From Eutrigla gurnardus (lineage: Eukaryota > Chordata > Actinopteri > Perciformes > Triglidae): a stretch of 64,000 nucleotides of DNA. The notes beneath the pieces were generated by a model, which was not told the origin of the DNA, did not search any database, and saw nothing but the letters and a program-made list of their open reading frames with translations. The position numbers were made by a program, and so were the translations under genes. Below, piece after piece: positions 22,401-35,590 of this stretch. The stretch covers positions 13,164,944 through 13,228,943 of the forward strand of contig OY741287.1 in the NCBI GenBank assembly GCA_963514095.1, given 5' to 3'. Position 1 is the first letter of the stretch. Every line of letters begins with the position of its first letter.

Positions 22401-23927
22401 CAAAGTTTATGGGCAAAGGAGGTTGGTTATAGGCTTTGATATTTAATGAAATATCAAATATTTTTCATATTTGATATTTTATGTCCAGAATCATCATATA
22501 GATAGCATGACTTGACAGCATAGAGTTCCACTAGTGGAGCCTTTTAACAGCATTGTTGTTAACTGGAGCTGCTAGGCAAACATCATTTTTGTCTTCTTTT
22601 TTGGTCGGTAACAGCACGCACAGACATGCTAACTGTCCAGATTATGGACCGGAATAAGAGAAAGATGGAGAACATGTGCAAAACCTTGTGCACAAGATTT
22701 CGTAAGGTAACCTTCTCTTTGCAGAAAAGCGGCCACATTGCAATATGAGTGACAAATGTCACTCTTAAAGTTTCATTTCCCCCATCCCTCCTTTTCCTAC
22801 AGACACAGCAGAATCTTGAGTGGGAGAGGCAGAGCCTAGAGACCCTCAAGGGAGAGATGTCTGCACATGATGGGACTGTGGAACAGTGGGTCAGAGATGT
22901 CCGGGACTGGGCTGAACATGGTAGGTATCATTAATCAACTTGTATAATATGGAACATTTCCGCATTACAATTGAAACAAGCATTTTTGCCGTTTCTGCAG
23001 AAAGCCAGATGTTCGGTCAATGTTTTTATCTGTTATGAACCATGGCAATGTCAATTATGAGCATGTTCTTTCTTTGAGTTGGTGTTGTCTGTTATGTGAT
23101 TTCCTTGTATAATTTGTTGATTTGCAGTACACTGTAACTTCAGGGTGTCCATGTAAAAGAGAGCAGTCTCTTAAGGGCCTTCTCTGATTAAATAAGTCAG
23201 TACAATGTTCTTGCATAACTCAACATTGCTTTGTGTTGTAAAGAACCCCCTGCAGCCAGTAATGATTCTCTGCTACAAGTGAGATCCAGAGTTGAGGAGA
23301 CTTCTCTGGGCCTAAGTGTGTCTTCTCTGATGTCTCCCAGACAGCAACTCAGGACGCTCTGTGATCCGCAACCGCATGTGGAGGGAGCAGAAACAGCTTG
23401 AGATCTATGTGGCTCAACATGATGCAATGGTCCAACCCCAAGAGCAAATCGGCCCTGTCAGTAACACTGTACAAGCTGGCTACATATTTCCTTGCCAGTT
23501 ACCCCCCAATGGTATGTTATACATTGCATTTTTTGAACCTTCTAATTGGTATCACCGAATAGCCTCAACTTTTTATGAATTAGTTTAGAGAAGGGTCTGG
23601 ATGACAAAAGAGGTCATGGCCTAATTAATTATTCTTGGCAACATTATTTCTTCTCGTGTAAAAAATGTATTGAATTGGGAGACTGGTCGCCAACTGTTAT
23701 ACATTAATTCATCTTTTAGCTTATTGGTCTTTTTGTTCTGGCTTCATTTTTCTTTTCTTCTTTTTTTTACATTTCCAGATGGTGTGGATTTCCTTGCCAA
23801 AAAAAAGATTTTTGACGAGGTAATGCACATAAGAAGACTTGAGGAGGAGGTGATGATACTTGCTTCGGAAGTAAGGCAACACTGGGAGTTCCTCAAGAGA
23901 AGGGAGCAGACATTGAGTGGTCTATAA
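18805..23927 (+). CDS. KDZ-superfamily (Zisupton-like) transposase gene, 709-codon frame
   Basis: Proposed exons: 18805-18945, 19553-19964, 20078-20179, 20260-20492, 20584-20762, 20886-20920, 21143-21225, 21796-21854, 21958-22159, 22268-22421, 22615-22706, 22803-22920, 23341-23511, 23779-23927. All phases agree and the total is a multiple of three. Domains: basic N-terminus (SKKRRRV); Cys cluster (CQRC, CQEC, CCDCD) as in CxC domains of KDZ proteins; CGGCCASWTPGLYD; then the KDZ core with AVSVDGNRKHYRF, FFCMDVICKYWPY, KPLLSVLHAKAH and GAGSTLGEEVEMVNSFLSR; a C-terminal coiled coil (RRLEEEVMILASEVRQHWEF). KDZ proteins are multi-exon DNA transposases in fish. Least certain: the first exon, the 35-bp exon and extra residues at the start of 22268-22421. 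No terminal repeats were identified. Confidence 0.75.
19371..19468. repeat. AT/TA microsatellite
   Basis: Alternating atatatgtatat repeats in the first KDZ intron; the ORFs across it are artefacts. Confidence 0.9.
21855..21957 (+). other. GC-AG intron in the KDZ gene
   Basis: The junction reads tacAG|GCAAGT ... cccacag|GGGTGAG and gives ArgGlyGlu across the splice, matching the expected continuation MYR-GEIFAYP. The donor is GC in an otherwise ideal AG|GCAAGT context, the known minor class of U2 introns. Confidence 0.7.
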
Positions 23928-24227
23928 TCCATCAGCACTGAGGGTAAGCCATTAGCCATTACAATAAAAACATCAACAGATCACACTCATCTACCCATAG
24001 CTGTATTTTTCTTCCATACAAAGATTTAAGTGTCTGTTTTGCTGATTTTTTTAATGGCGTTTTCAGGACTCAAACACATCTCACATGCATCTCACTGGAA
24101 GATGTTATGTGATTTATGTATGTGTGTAACATACAGGAAACTTACCAGTATTTCAAAGAAGAAAAATATAAATGTCATTTTGACTTTTTGAATATTTTGT
24201 TAATTACTATGAAGGTAGCCACTGCAG

Positions 24228-24628
24228 CCTCTCTGAAGAAGGACTCCGAGGTCTTCAGGCAGAGTTCAAGAGAAGAAGGTCTCAGCTGCAGTCTCACCTT
24301 ATCACTGTGAAAAATAAATACTTGCAAGTGGTAAAGGCAGGACTTGATGGGTCTGCACTGGACCTTGAAGAGGGAGAAGAGCAGTTTGAGGAGCAAGATG
24401 TAGCAAGTGATGTGGAGAGCTACTCAGATGAGGAGGACATGGACATGCAGGTAATTAAGGACATGATATTGTAAATTACTATATGTCGTAGATACTGTCA
24501 TGGGTTGACAATTGTCTGATTATTCTGTGAAAAATGCAGTGCTCTATGTTTGTGTTGAACTCATTCCTGTTTCTCTTCTGTTTTTCTCCCAAATAAAAAA
24601 GGGACTGGACAGTGCAGTTGGGGAATAG
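24228..24628 (+). pseudogene. Former C-terminal exons of the KDZ gene
   Basis: 24228-24450 in one frame reads SEEGLRGLQAEFKRRRSQLQ, followed by an acidic tail rich in Glu/Asp, with donor CAG|gtaatt; 24602-24628 then encodes GLDSAVGE and a stop. The pattern (SEEG..GLQ.. basic helix, acidic end) fits the C-terminus of fish KDZ proteins. The preceding exon ends in TAA at 23,925-23,927 and the phase does not join, so these exons are untranslated or reached only by another splice form. Confidence 0.55.
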
Positions 24629-24639
24629 AATCCAGAGAC

Positions 24640-27270
24640 AACATCGCCTATTGAAACTGAGTCTGGCACTTTGAGATTTGTTTTTATGAAAAGTTCATTA
24701 AAAATGTATTATTATTATTATTACTATTAATTATTATTGTTATTGTTATTATTATATTTATTATGAATATTATTATACTCAAATAGATCATAGATAGTTG
24801 TGATCTCAAGTGGACAGGTCTAAGTACAGACGGCTGTGAATACACCCGATGTGTCTTTAATGCATCTTGAGATCAAATCACTCCAAAAAAATCACATTTC
24901 CAATATTTACAGCAAATATTTGATATTCTGCATAATGCTGTAGTGTCACTGCCTGTGATCTTGTTGAATGTTTATTGTTTATTTGTTTTGGTTTGCTGGT
25001 TCAATCCCAACACCCGGTCTATCCCAGTCAAGGATGGACCATAACTCTGTATATTGACTTGAATACTTACTGTAGACCCTGAATGTACTTTTGACTCCAT
25101 GACATGTCTATGTAGGTTCATGGTACTTTGAGCCTGTTTGGAAATCAGTGGATGAATTTTCTTTTCTTTTCTAAGAATAGGCAATAAACTGTTTGTCACA
25201 AGAAAACTACCGATCATGTTAACTACGTCTACACTGGCAGTCAAGTTTAAATGCTTGCTGCATTTTTATTTATTTTTTTTGGAAAAGTTTGATTGGAACT
25301 TGGATGAAGATTCCTCACTAAAGCATGTCTGTATGGCTTTATCTCTTCACAGCTGAGATTTCTGAAATGAAGAATGATTCATATTGTTTGAAATGTTTGC
25401 TCTGTTTACGGCACACACACTTTGTAACATATGCTACAAAGTCCTCAGTTTTATTGTTAGGTTCTACAAGGAAGTCAGTGCATTCAATGGATTGTCTGAG
25501 TCATTAGGTTTTGCAAATGCATTGTGGCAACAACACATTAAAGAATGCTTGAATACTTAAAAACAAGCACTTGGAACACAAATACATGTTGACCAGATGT
25601 ACAGTATGTAGTATGTATCTATGCTTTGACTCAATTAAATGGAGTTGTGTACTTTGTCCACCTCTTTTTTTTTAATGTTTATTTATTGTCTCTTCATGGG
25701 TTACATTAAATATAAATAACTAATATTAATAGTCATTCATGCCTCATCATTCCTGCCATGAGGACACTTCATTTAGAAAGATAGAAATATTGTTTGATTT
25801 AAAAACATCTAAAGTTTGAGTTTATTTGCACATTAAAAAGGAAAATGAAGCTCACAGGCTACATGAGAAATGGGGACACATGCCCTATTAATTTCTATTG
25901 TCTCATTGCTCTCTACCGTCAGCGCCATATTCATACTATTCTATGGTGCTGTCCACCGCTCTTGGGGTATGTTCACTAGCTGCAACGTTTAGCTAACAAA
26001 CGTTTGTTATTAATCGATCTGATAAATTGAGCTGTGTGGTGCATCGTCTCGTTAGGAAGCCACATTATATTTAAACAAACTTTAAACCACATTATCACTC
26101 CACAGCAACAAAAATAGATCCAAGTCACGAGCCCCGAAAGTTCTGATTTCAAACGTTGCTGAATCAGTTTTGCCTTTGAACATACCCCCTGTAGTCGGCG
26201 AAACGGAGCGAAACGGACTGGAATAAGTGTTAAATAGCACGATTAAATGTTTGTATTAATGTTTTTATCTCATAAAATTTCACAAAATATAAACATTTAT
26301 GATATGGTTTGACTTTTTCTGTTGAAAAACGGCCCGATAGATGTTTTCTTAACCCTAATGTCACAAACCTAACCCTAACCCGGAAGAATGCTTGAAGAAC
26401 TACAATTTGTACAGAGTTGCAATATGCTGACGTGTGTTGCGACACATGTTTTGTAGTTCTATTGTCTTTTCCCTATTATGTGACAAGATTACAAGGATGC
26501 GTGGAGGCTCTCCAGAGCTTTTTGAAGGTGGAAAACACATATTTCTGTTCAGATTTGATCTTTCTTTTTATTTAGAGGGCGAAATTGTGTTTTTTCCTGG
26601 TTTTGGCCCCACACAGTGGCCCCCCCTGTTGGATTACCCTCGATTATGGTAGTAGAGGTCAAGATCTTTCCAAAATGGTTGACCCCATGTTTGTAGCACA
26701 TTTTGTTGCTTTCCTGTAAGCCTTCATAAGTGTCTCAATTTCAAGGTTCAAAGGTCACTCCTGAGGAGCAGGAACCTCACACAGTTCTCATACTGATATA
26801 TGTTACTCTCCAGGCCAAGACCTTTCCAATGATGTCTTCACTGTTTTCCTACGACAAAGTTGAATGTTCATATTGCTCCGAGCCAGCCCCTTTCAGGTGG
26901 AGTTTCTCACACCCTTTTCAGGGCCAACTTGGATACAATCAGAAAAACATGTTTTTAGGGGTATTGAGTGGCCAAATATGTTTAATATAATGATGACTGG
27001 CCTATGCACAATCATACTTCTCATTTTGGACCAGTTTAAACCCATTTCCCCCCCATTAACAACATCATTTTTGATATGAATGTTTTCCCATTAACTCGGT
27101 ATGGACGTTTAGAGCCACTGTATTCCCTTCCCCCGACTGACAGGATGATATGAGATGATCAAGATTAAGGCAATCTTTTTCAGTAGGTAAATAAGTGTTG
27201 TGTCACCTACATTTTTTTAAACCATGTCCTTCACTTACTAAGGTAAGAACTCAAGCAGAGAGATGAGCCT
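24640..27270. other. Intergenic, no gene recognised
   Basis: Contains a (TTA)n run near 24,708-24,770. A candidate small inverted-terminal element has ends GGGGTATGTTCA at 25,964 and TGAACATACCCC at 26,177-26,188, without a clear target duplication. The rest is AT-rich sequence without family motifs. Confidence 0.4.
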
Positions 27271-27349
27271 GCAGCAAAATAACTTTAATGACAAAAACAA
27301 ACCAGAACATTACAAAATAAAGAACCCATTAAAGGAAGGTCTTTGACAT

Positions 27350-29938
27350 CTAAGTGAGGTCATCTTGTGTCACCCATGAATCGGCCCATCTCAGGTTGCT
27401 ACAAGAAAGAAAAGATGGAAAATAGGGAAATTCTTTTGAGTACGAGTTGATTCAGTGTCAAGATATCATAAATGACTTCCATGTATTGACATATGCACAG
27501 AAACATGAGTGGCATTCATTGGGTTATTTGGATGTCCTGTTTTCACTCAGTAATCAGAGAATGAACTGGTAATCAAGCAGAAAAAGCAAAGTATCTTTGG
27601 CAGGACACCCTAAATTGTGTTTGTGTGTGTATGTGGATGGTTATCAGTCTAGTGGCACCTTGCATGGTATCCTCTGCCACCAGTGTATGATTATATGAGG
27701 AAATGGGTGAATGCCGCTTTGAGTCATTGCAACGACTAAAAAAGAGCTACATAAATGCAGTGCATTTAACCATCCATCCATCAGATTGTAAGAGGAATGT
27801 CATCCTTTAAAAAAAAAAATGGCTATAGGTCTGGTGTCCAGTGTTTATGAACTTTGCACTGAACTATACTTGGATCCTGTATACGTTCACAGCTACCCTG
27901 CATAGAACAGGTCAGTACAAAATGATGTGTATGATGAAGCTACATACATACCATTGAGGGCATGGCACCCACTTCACTTTCACTTCCCTTATTCCCTGAA
28001 AAATAGCCAATAGCCAAAATGCATCAGACAAAGAAATCATAAGCAATTATAACAGGTATTATAACAATCATAACAGCTGACATTATAGACTGCATTCACT
28101 GTATTTCCAGTCTGGTTCAGGAATGTGAACATGAATCAATTGAATAAAACATCAAAGAGTAACTTTTTTCAGGTTAAGTCAAACCAATCTTGACATTTTA
28201 GTACAAAATATTCTGCCATTCTCTATTCTTTCAGCACAGTGGTTGTTGCACTGTAAGCATGGAGTCCACAGATGTACCCAGTTCAATGTTTTCCCATATT
28301 TACTGGAACATACTGTATTCATAATACATCTGGCTCCTCCCTGTACTGCTAGACAAAAATGTACAGTATTCAATTAAAAACAAAAACAACTTACATTTCC
28401 AGTCCTTCGTGACACGATTCTGGAATATGGGAAGTTATCCATGGTGGAATGGAATTCACAGTCTGAAAATGAAAGGAAGCCATTTAAGTTAGACAGAAAA
28501 GAGTATTAGGAGAGTTTGCATGAGGATTTACATACTGGGTGTGCCTGTGAAATGAATTTCATGTCACTGTGCAAAGACATGGGGGGTGAGGTACCACTGT
28601 GATGATTTGTGTTTATCACAACAGAGTCTTTCTACATGACCTCTCTCAGCTTGTATCTGCACTTATACAAGTTGGAATAGTCAGGATTTTTCAAAGACAC
28701 ATATAATAACAAACCTTATCAATAATGGAAAATGTTGCCAGCATATCATTAACTGAATCACATTAAGGCAAAATACCACATCTAGATTTGGCTTATCTTG
28801 AGTGAAAAAGTGATGGATATCAGAAAAAAATAAAATATACGTAATACAGATGCAATATTACCTGCTGGGTTGACTGGCTTGGGTCTTTTTCTACGACCTG
28901 GGGAGGTGAGGGGCAAATAAAGGAAATGGTTAGGACACAACACATAAAAGGAGGTTATTCAATGTTTATTCAAGGTTATACTATTTAACTCTCAAGGCTG
29001 CTTTACATCAATTGGTGTAAAATGGTTTAATTCAGAAGTCAAATGATGACTTTTGTTGTAGTTTTTGATCTATTGAATGTGTTTCCCCTAGGTCAGTGGC
29101 AAACTATACTTTCAAATATAGCTGACCAATTAATCAGAACGAAACAAAATTAGAACATGGACTAGTGCAAGATCCAAATAGCAGGAGGAGCAATATTTGT
29201 TAAAGGCAACATATGTGTGAAAATAGCACTCTGAATTAAGTTGTGTGATTGTAGTAAGTTAGACACTCCCCCACAGACAGAGACACACACCTTGGAGACC
29301 TCTCAGCCTCTTGATGGGAACTAGAGACTCTGCTAAAGCTCCAGCAGACTCTCTGGGTTTCCAGTGCCGTCTGACAGCAGCTGTTTATTGCTGCTCAGTT
29401 CTGACTACCTGCTCTATTTGCCTACAATGAGCACTGATCAGTGGGTCACACTGTCTGGTCAGTGTCTCCTTTCCTCCCACATCACACAGGACTAAGCCCG
29501 CTACTGTGGATGTCCAATGTCTAGTGCAATCCCCCCTCAGCACCTTGCCATCTTTTTGAGTATTTCTGGGAATTATGCAGTGTGTAGAGGAAGGCTCAGA
29601 CCTGGGGGTTAAGTTACACTGCAGGCGCATCGTCTACAAATTTACCTGTTTCAGTTAGAGGTGTTTAGAGGTGTGTTTGTACTCAATGGAAATGATAATG
29701 GAAGAATTTAGCAATCAATCACATCAACTCATCACATTCCCTTTAAGAACAGTTCATGCCAAATTGCAAAGAGTCCACAATGAGGCTCCATTACACTTGC
29801 TTGAGTGCAGAGTCTTACCCGTTTGCTTTCGTGTAGAGCACAGCTTAGGGGGAGGGGGCTTGGTTATGGGGGGTGGGGATGAAGTAGAGGGTCGTGGAGG
29901 TCCAAGTGAGAAGGAGGTAGAGGGTGCAGGCGCAGGGT
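27350..29938 (-). CDS. Unknown multi-exon gene, 3' part, minus strand
   Basis: Exons from 5' to 3': 29938-29819, 28897-28862, 28462-28395, 27995-27952 and 27398-27350, each with acceptor AG and donor GT on the minus strand. Phases join without a stop until TAG at 27,352-27,350. The product has a Pro/Ser-rich start (SPPPITKPPPPKLCS), a basic piece (RRKRPKPVN), then PYSRIVSRRTGNGIREVKVKW, WVPCPQC and WADSWVTQDDLT. The last part loosely resembles a chromo-like strand pattern with an inserted Cys pair, which is only a guess. An ATTAAA lies downstream near 27,285 (minus). The gene ends tail to tail with the KDZ gene. I do not recognise the family. Confidence 0.45.
27600..27795. mobile_element. Retroposon 3'-tail-like repeat
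   Basis: Contains the motif family gccaccagtgtatgattatatg ... gggtgaatgccgctttgagt ... agctacataaatgcagtgcatttaaccatccatcc, common in fish genomes as the 3' tail of non-LTR elements. Sits in an intron of the minus-strand candidate gene. Confidence 0.5.
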
Positions 29939-29999
29939 CTAGTGTACAGTGGGGCAAAAGAGAATAATCAACTGATACTGAGGCATTCAACATGTTTTG

Positions 30000-32837
30000 C
30001 ATCATTGCCTATTCATAAGTGCCAAAACAGACATGGCAGGGACTAGTGTAGTGACCCTATCAAGTTTCTTCACAATTGTATAATATTGAGTATCTGCCAA
30101 TACAGATGCTAGATCAGCTCTCATACCGATCTTTGAGATTGGTTAAGGACTTCCCTACAGCATATAGTATATATTTCTTAGAAAACATTTTGACACAAAA
30201 TATTTCTTCCTTGGGTTTGGGTAAAATAGAATAAACAAAGACGGAAAGAGTAAAGAAAATGAACTGGATTACAGGATGTTATCTGAAAGTTAGTGGAGAT
30301 TAAACTTGTAAACATACAGGAAAATCATCTAAAGAATGAGTGATTATTCAGTGGTCCACAGGCTTAACCTTTTATCGCTGGGTACCTAAGTGGCCAGTTT
30401 GCATGAGCATTCAAACCTACCTCCAAAGAGAGACTTAGGCCAGTCAGAGACTATGCAATGTCATACATCTTTAGGCTTTACACCATTCATTCTGTTAAAT
30501 TGATGCAATGGTCTCTGTCACTTGCCCAAATGGTCTTTTCCTTTGCATTGTCAGTGTGGAGAGATTTCGTACCATAAAGACTAAGGACACCCTTCAGCTG
30601 TTGAAATAAGCATTTCAGCCCATTTCTCTATTTTTTCAGTCTGTCATTAGAGTGATTATCTGCTGCGTATATCTGACATCTAGCAAAACATCTGCTAGTA
30701 TTTTACTATCATTTAGTATTCCTAAATCATTATTTGTCTCCTATACTAATGAATTCCACCATAGTGTCTTATGAGCATGTTCCATGAGAAACATGCTATT
30801 GCCCACTGTTAAAGAATGACCAGCACTGAGGCGAGTGGCTGGTATTGTTTTCACTTCATTAGTCTTTACCAGGTGTTTCTTTGTCTATGGACACATTTTG
30901 TCACAGCGATAACTTAACAACCTTGAAAGATGCAGTGTATAGTTGAAGGTTTTAGTTCCAAGATGGGTGTCATCCAACCAATAACTACTGAGTACTCATG
31001 TAATAATGTACTAATAGATCTTTATGTTGTAAAGTTCAAATGTTGTTTTCAAAAGGATAATGTTGTCCTGTTGTTGCAAGTCGTATAAATGTAGGTCACG
31101 TTTCATTGCAAGCTTGTATTACATCCAGTGCTTTTTACTTCCAGGCCTAAGAGAAGCGGAACATAATCACAATCCTAGGATTTGTGCTTCCAACCCTCTT
31201 CCCTGTGTTTAAGCTGTGAGGCAGTCAGGATATAAGACAAGACACGCTAAAAGCCCGGCAGAGCGTCAGCACCATACGGGTCTTCTCTCCATGCAGCATG
31301 AAGAAGAGAATTAGAAACTCTCAACATTCAAGAAGAATTCCTTCCACAGTCCTCTGAAGTGGACTCAAAGTGTTTTACAGTAACACATTTGTCATGCAGT
31401 CCTTCTTACCACAAGGTGTTCAAGTTCAAATAACAGTCCCATCCTCCTCTGTGGTGAAGGCCCCATCCACAGCCTTAGGATGCAGAGAGGGCTCAGCAGG
31501 GTCCCTTTGTCCCTCTGGGTCCCCCGGGGACAAGGCTGCAACCCCTGTCTCCCTTTTAACGATCACTGTTTGGAAAAGAGTTATCTTCATTGTCCTTCAT
31601 TCTGTATTATTATCATCATACATTAGAGATGTGTGGACTGCAATTTCATCAGCGGGCAAGCAGTTATAACAAATATTCTTTAAATTGTTACTATTATACA
31701 TACAGTATCTTGCTTGTGTTTTATAAAACATATACACTAATTTATAGCAGTTACAACTATTCAAGTGCACTCAGTTGAAAACTATTTGCAGTGATAGGCT
31801 TTCTCAGGTACCATTTGGAAGCAGAGTTGAACATCTTCACCTACACCTCATTGTTTGAGCATTCGCCTTTATCTTGCTCCTTTATGCTGCAGGAAACAAC
31901 TGATACGGAGTCATTTGACAACATTTTTTGCATCATTGCCTATTCATAAGTGCCAAAAACAGGCATTACATACCTACAAACAGATTATGCCCTTTTACAC
32001 ATGCAACAGGACAAACACATACGGACTTCCTATTTTCATATTCTTCATACACCTGCAGGGTGCTCAAATGTAGAACTACTGTGTGATATATCAAAATAGA
32101 AAGCCAATGTGTTTATGCATCGGAGCCCAACATTTGAGTCAGTCTGTTGTCATGGAACAAGTTGTAGATCTGATTGTTGTGATTGTTCTTCATTTTACCA
32201 TTTGTCCTTGACTCAAATAACGAGTCGGACCATAATTTACCCAGGTCCTCTCATTTTAAGTTCACCATACAAAGACACTTGTCAGCTCAATAAGGATGTC
32301 ATTGAAACATGACAGATTGATAACTGAGATTGTGAACCAATGCATCAACAAATCTAAGCTAATGGTTCCGACAAACAATTCCTAGATATTTTGCTTTCTT
32401 TTGCATCCATTGTGTGTTCAGGTGACTGTGAAGTCCTAACATAACCTATATGAGTGAGTGGAGATGAACATCATCACAATTCTAAATATTTCTAACCCTG
32501 TAACTAAGAACGAGGGAGCGTAGAAGAAAAAACTGTTACAAGAGGAAAGAAAAGCAGGAACAATAGCAGTATACAGTGTTGGCATGATATTTCCATCACT
32601 CCAGAAGGTACTGAGCAGGTCTTCTTTGGTTCCTTGAAGATGATATAAATCAGGGGATTCATGTATAAATGCTACATATGCACAAAACAGGGCTCAGACA
32701 ATACATGCACGACTCATGCAAGTTTAACCCCTCTGTACGGGTGGTCTGAAATATCTTGTGATGAATCAGTGATGCAGACGGTAAAATGATATGGAATATG
32801 AATAAAAAAGCACCAATAAAGCATTCTATGGACTAAC
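30000..32837. other. Probable intron, no coding sequence recognised
   Basis: A 45-bp segment (ttttgcatcattgcctattcataagtgcc) occurs at about 29,996 and again at about 31,924. An open stretch at 31,430-31,560 on both strands has no family signature. Confidence 0.35.
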
Positions 32838-32939
32838 CTTTCAAGATTCTCTCATACAGAGTGTGGATAGACTGAATGCTCCCCTCTTCTGTCTCCGTGA
32901 CTAAATATGCAAGCTTTCATTGTCGATCCTGGCATTGTG
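32838..32939 (-). other. Possible non-coding exon of the minus-strand gene
   Basis: Minus acceptor ccttttcag and donor AAAG|gttagt frame a 102-bp segment. In the phase that would join the next exon it has a TGA near its start and no Met, so it is more likely 5' UTR or an alternative exon. Confidence 0.25.
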
Positions 32940-33705
32940 CTGAAAAGGTAAACAAACAACATTAGCCTATATCACTAGACCATGCATACAGGGTCAGGTT
33001 ATTACACTATTATTCATGTAGACCATAGTATCTCAAGAAAAAACGAGTTTACTGTTCCAATTCATATGATTTAAAGATAGACAGAAAGAAAATATGCGAA
33101 AAATAAGGTTGATATTAATCACTGATTGCAAATATAGGATCATATTAGGCTCATAGTGGGCTTAACAAAGACATGTCAGGTTCCTATAGATATTGTATTT
33201 CATCCAAAATATCAAATTATTTCCTGACATTAGCGTTGGCAACATTACTGTCTTTTTGATATCCAGGATGTTTTATGTTATATAAATGTGTGAGAAACAA
33301 CTACTATAAATAAAAACATAATAAGATATCAAAGAAAATGTAGGAGTTTCTTGTAATGTCATAATAAAATATGATTTGCCTACGGTAAAGATTATGGTTG
33401 ATGGTTGAACCTAACTTGCTGAGAGCCACAATTCATCATACATTGGCAGACTTTAACCATGTGTTCACTTTATTTTGCTTCATAGCTAATGCTAGTTAAA
33501 CGTAACTTTGTCTGTGCTGTTAGCTTAAGCTCTTAGCTTTAGCCGAGTCCGAACAGTCAGTGCTGTGCTGCTAATGTTGGTTTTCGTACTACTGGTGCAG
33601 GCAGAAACAATCCAATACACACAAACTTCCCCACGAGTCAAGACTGGTTAATACCAGAGTTTAGTTTGAACTGTACTTAATGTTAAAAGATGAAGGTGTA
33701 CTTAC

Positions 33706-33770
33706 CTCTAAAGATGGATGACGTTCAAGGCGAATGACGCGTTTTCAGTCGGCAGCGTAGATCCAGCGCA
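33706..33770 (-). promoter_or_regulatory. Candidate first exon and promoter of the minus-strand gene
   Basis: Ends in the strong donor TTAGAG|gtaagt on the minus strand. The segment contains several CpGs (gacgcg, cggcagcg), unlike the AT-rich surroundings. Exact start unknown. Confidence 0.3.
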
Positions 33771-33779
33771 TCATGAACT

Positions 33780-35590
33780 CAGCAGCTCCACCTTGTGACT
33801 GTTTGACGAAACAACCATGAAACTAACCAAACGAGTTTCCGCACACATCTGTGTTCCACTTTTGTTGAGCTTAATAAATAGTGATTATGATTACTGTTAG
33901 TATAACATAAGACATTAAAATAGAGGTAATGTTTCCCCCTGTGACGCAGCACCACAAACCTAATAATAATCAATAATGATCGACGGAGAAATCTTGAAAA
34001 TTAAACGCATATACACGCTGATATCATAATATCGTCATACTGAGGCTTACAATAATATTTATATCCATACATCCATCCATCCATTGTCTACCGCTTATCC
34101 TGTATTCAGGGTCGCGGGGGGGCTGGAGCCGATCCCAGCTGTGGGCGAAGGCAGGGTACACCCTGGACAGGTCGCCAGTCCATCGCAGGGCCAATATTAT
34201 ATATTATAAATAATAATATAATAATATAATTATATATATATATATATATATATAATAAGGATATTATAAGGATTCAAGTGCTTGGGTTGAGTTGTCTGCA
34301 TTTTCAAAATGTTTCTACCTTAATTGCTTATAAATCTTTACCTTAACCCAGCTTTGGTAATCGTTTTTCGAAGTCATAATGCATGCAATGTAGACGACAT
34401 TCTGATGCTCTCTAATAACCAGCATAAAGCGCATCGGTCACGTGACCACGGCTCTGTGGCATACGCAGTGGCGGCGCCAGAGTATTTGTTCTGGTTCAAC
34501 TACGGTGGTGGGGCATAAAATCAATGCCAGAATTTCAATGTGACTATATAACAACACCCAGTGGCGCCGCAGCCGGAATCCAGTACGCACTGTGAGGACT
34601 TTTTTTGAAGGTGAAAAAAAAATTGATGGTGTTGAACCGGGCCGGATTGGAAGATTCAGCGGGCTAGATATTTAAATTATGCAAATCAGCGGGTGACACC
34701 AAACAACGTCTGCCCAAGCAAGTCAGAGCTTTTCTTTCTCTCACACAGTGACCTGGAGAGACACAGCCGCATTTGAGAGGACGATCGCGCGTGTGTGCGC
34801 AATTACGCATAGCATGTGTTGGCCCCTCTCCACTACACAATACAGCTCGGCTCTAGTCTCGTCAGCTCTCTGCTGCTGAGCACTGTGGGCCGAGCCGATG
34901 CATGTCTCTCTCCCCGGGCCGGGAGAGTTATCATACCGTACTGTGCGTGTCCAAGCGTGTGTGTGCGTGCGTGCGTGGAGTGCTCACAAGCGTGCGCTTG
35001 TGATTAGGGCGGGGATGGAGGGCACAAAAAACGATTTGCACCGGGGCCTATCACCATGATATACACTACTGATTTCACTGATACTGAAAACATTAGGTTT
35101 TGTCTTAAAAAAGTATTTTTCCATTTGTTGTTGTATTTGCTGTTTCTGTGCGTACATTGAAATTGAATCCTGGCGGCGCCGCTGACAACACCCTCCCACA
35201 GCTATAAACACGCACACAGTGAGAGAGAGAGACAGAGACAGCGAAACGTGAATAGTTACGGTAACAGCCGGGACCCGAGTGGTCATCTTCCCCTGCAGGT
35301 GTCAACGGTGCGTCCGTAGTTTTATCCAACACGCCCGCCACCGCCATCTGTTGTTCCGTCCGACGACGTTTAAAAACAAATGTATCCATGCTTACTAACG
35401 TTAACTTAACGTGAGTGACTATAAGCTGCTAACGCTAACTGCTAGAGCCAGGTAGCTTACAAACTAGTAGCCTGCTGTCTCTGTGTCGAGCATACACTAA
35501 AAGCGGGCTCACATGAGTGACGTTGACGTACGGACAGTACAGTCTGTTAATGAACCCAGATCAGTGACAGTTGTCATCGCAGCTGCCTGA
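33780..35590. other. Intergenic with repeats
   Basis: No gene recognised. Includes the fish interspersed repeat listed separately, an (AT)n run near 34,229-34,250 and a CpG-rich stretch around 34,740-34,990. The pieces cagtggcgccgcagcc (34,560) and cggcggcgccgctgac (35,171) hint at a further repeat element. Confidence 0.35.
34056..34198 (+). mobile_element. Common fish interspersed repeat (retroposon tail type)
   Basis: Runs from ccatccatccatccattgtc through taccgcttatcctg and ctggagccgatcccagctg to gtcgccagtccatcgcagggcc, a sequence found dispersed in many teleost genomes. It is bordered by an (AT)-rich tract. Confidence 0.65.

Noticed and set aside
23244..23340. Possible extra KDZ exon (EPPAASNDSLLQVRSRVEE) with an apparent frameshift
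   Set aside because: The exon from 23,341 joins 22,920 in phase directly, so this stretch is more simply intron, perhaps a lost ancestral exon.
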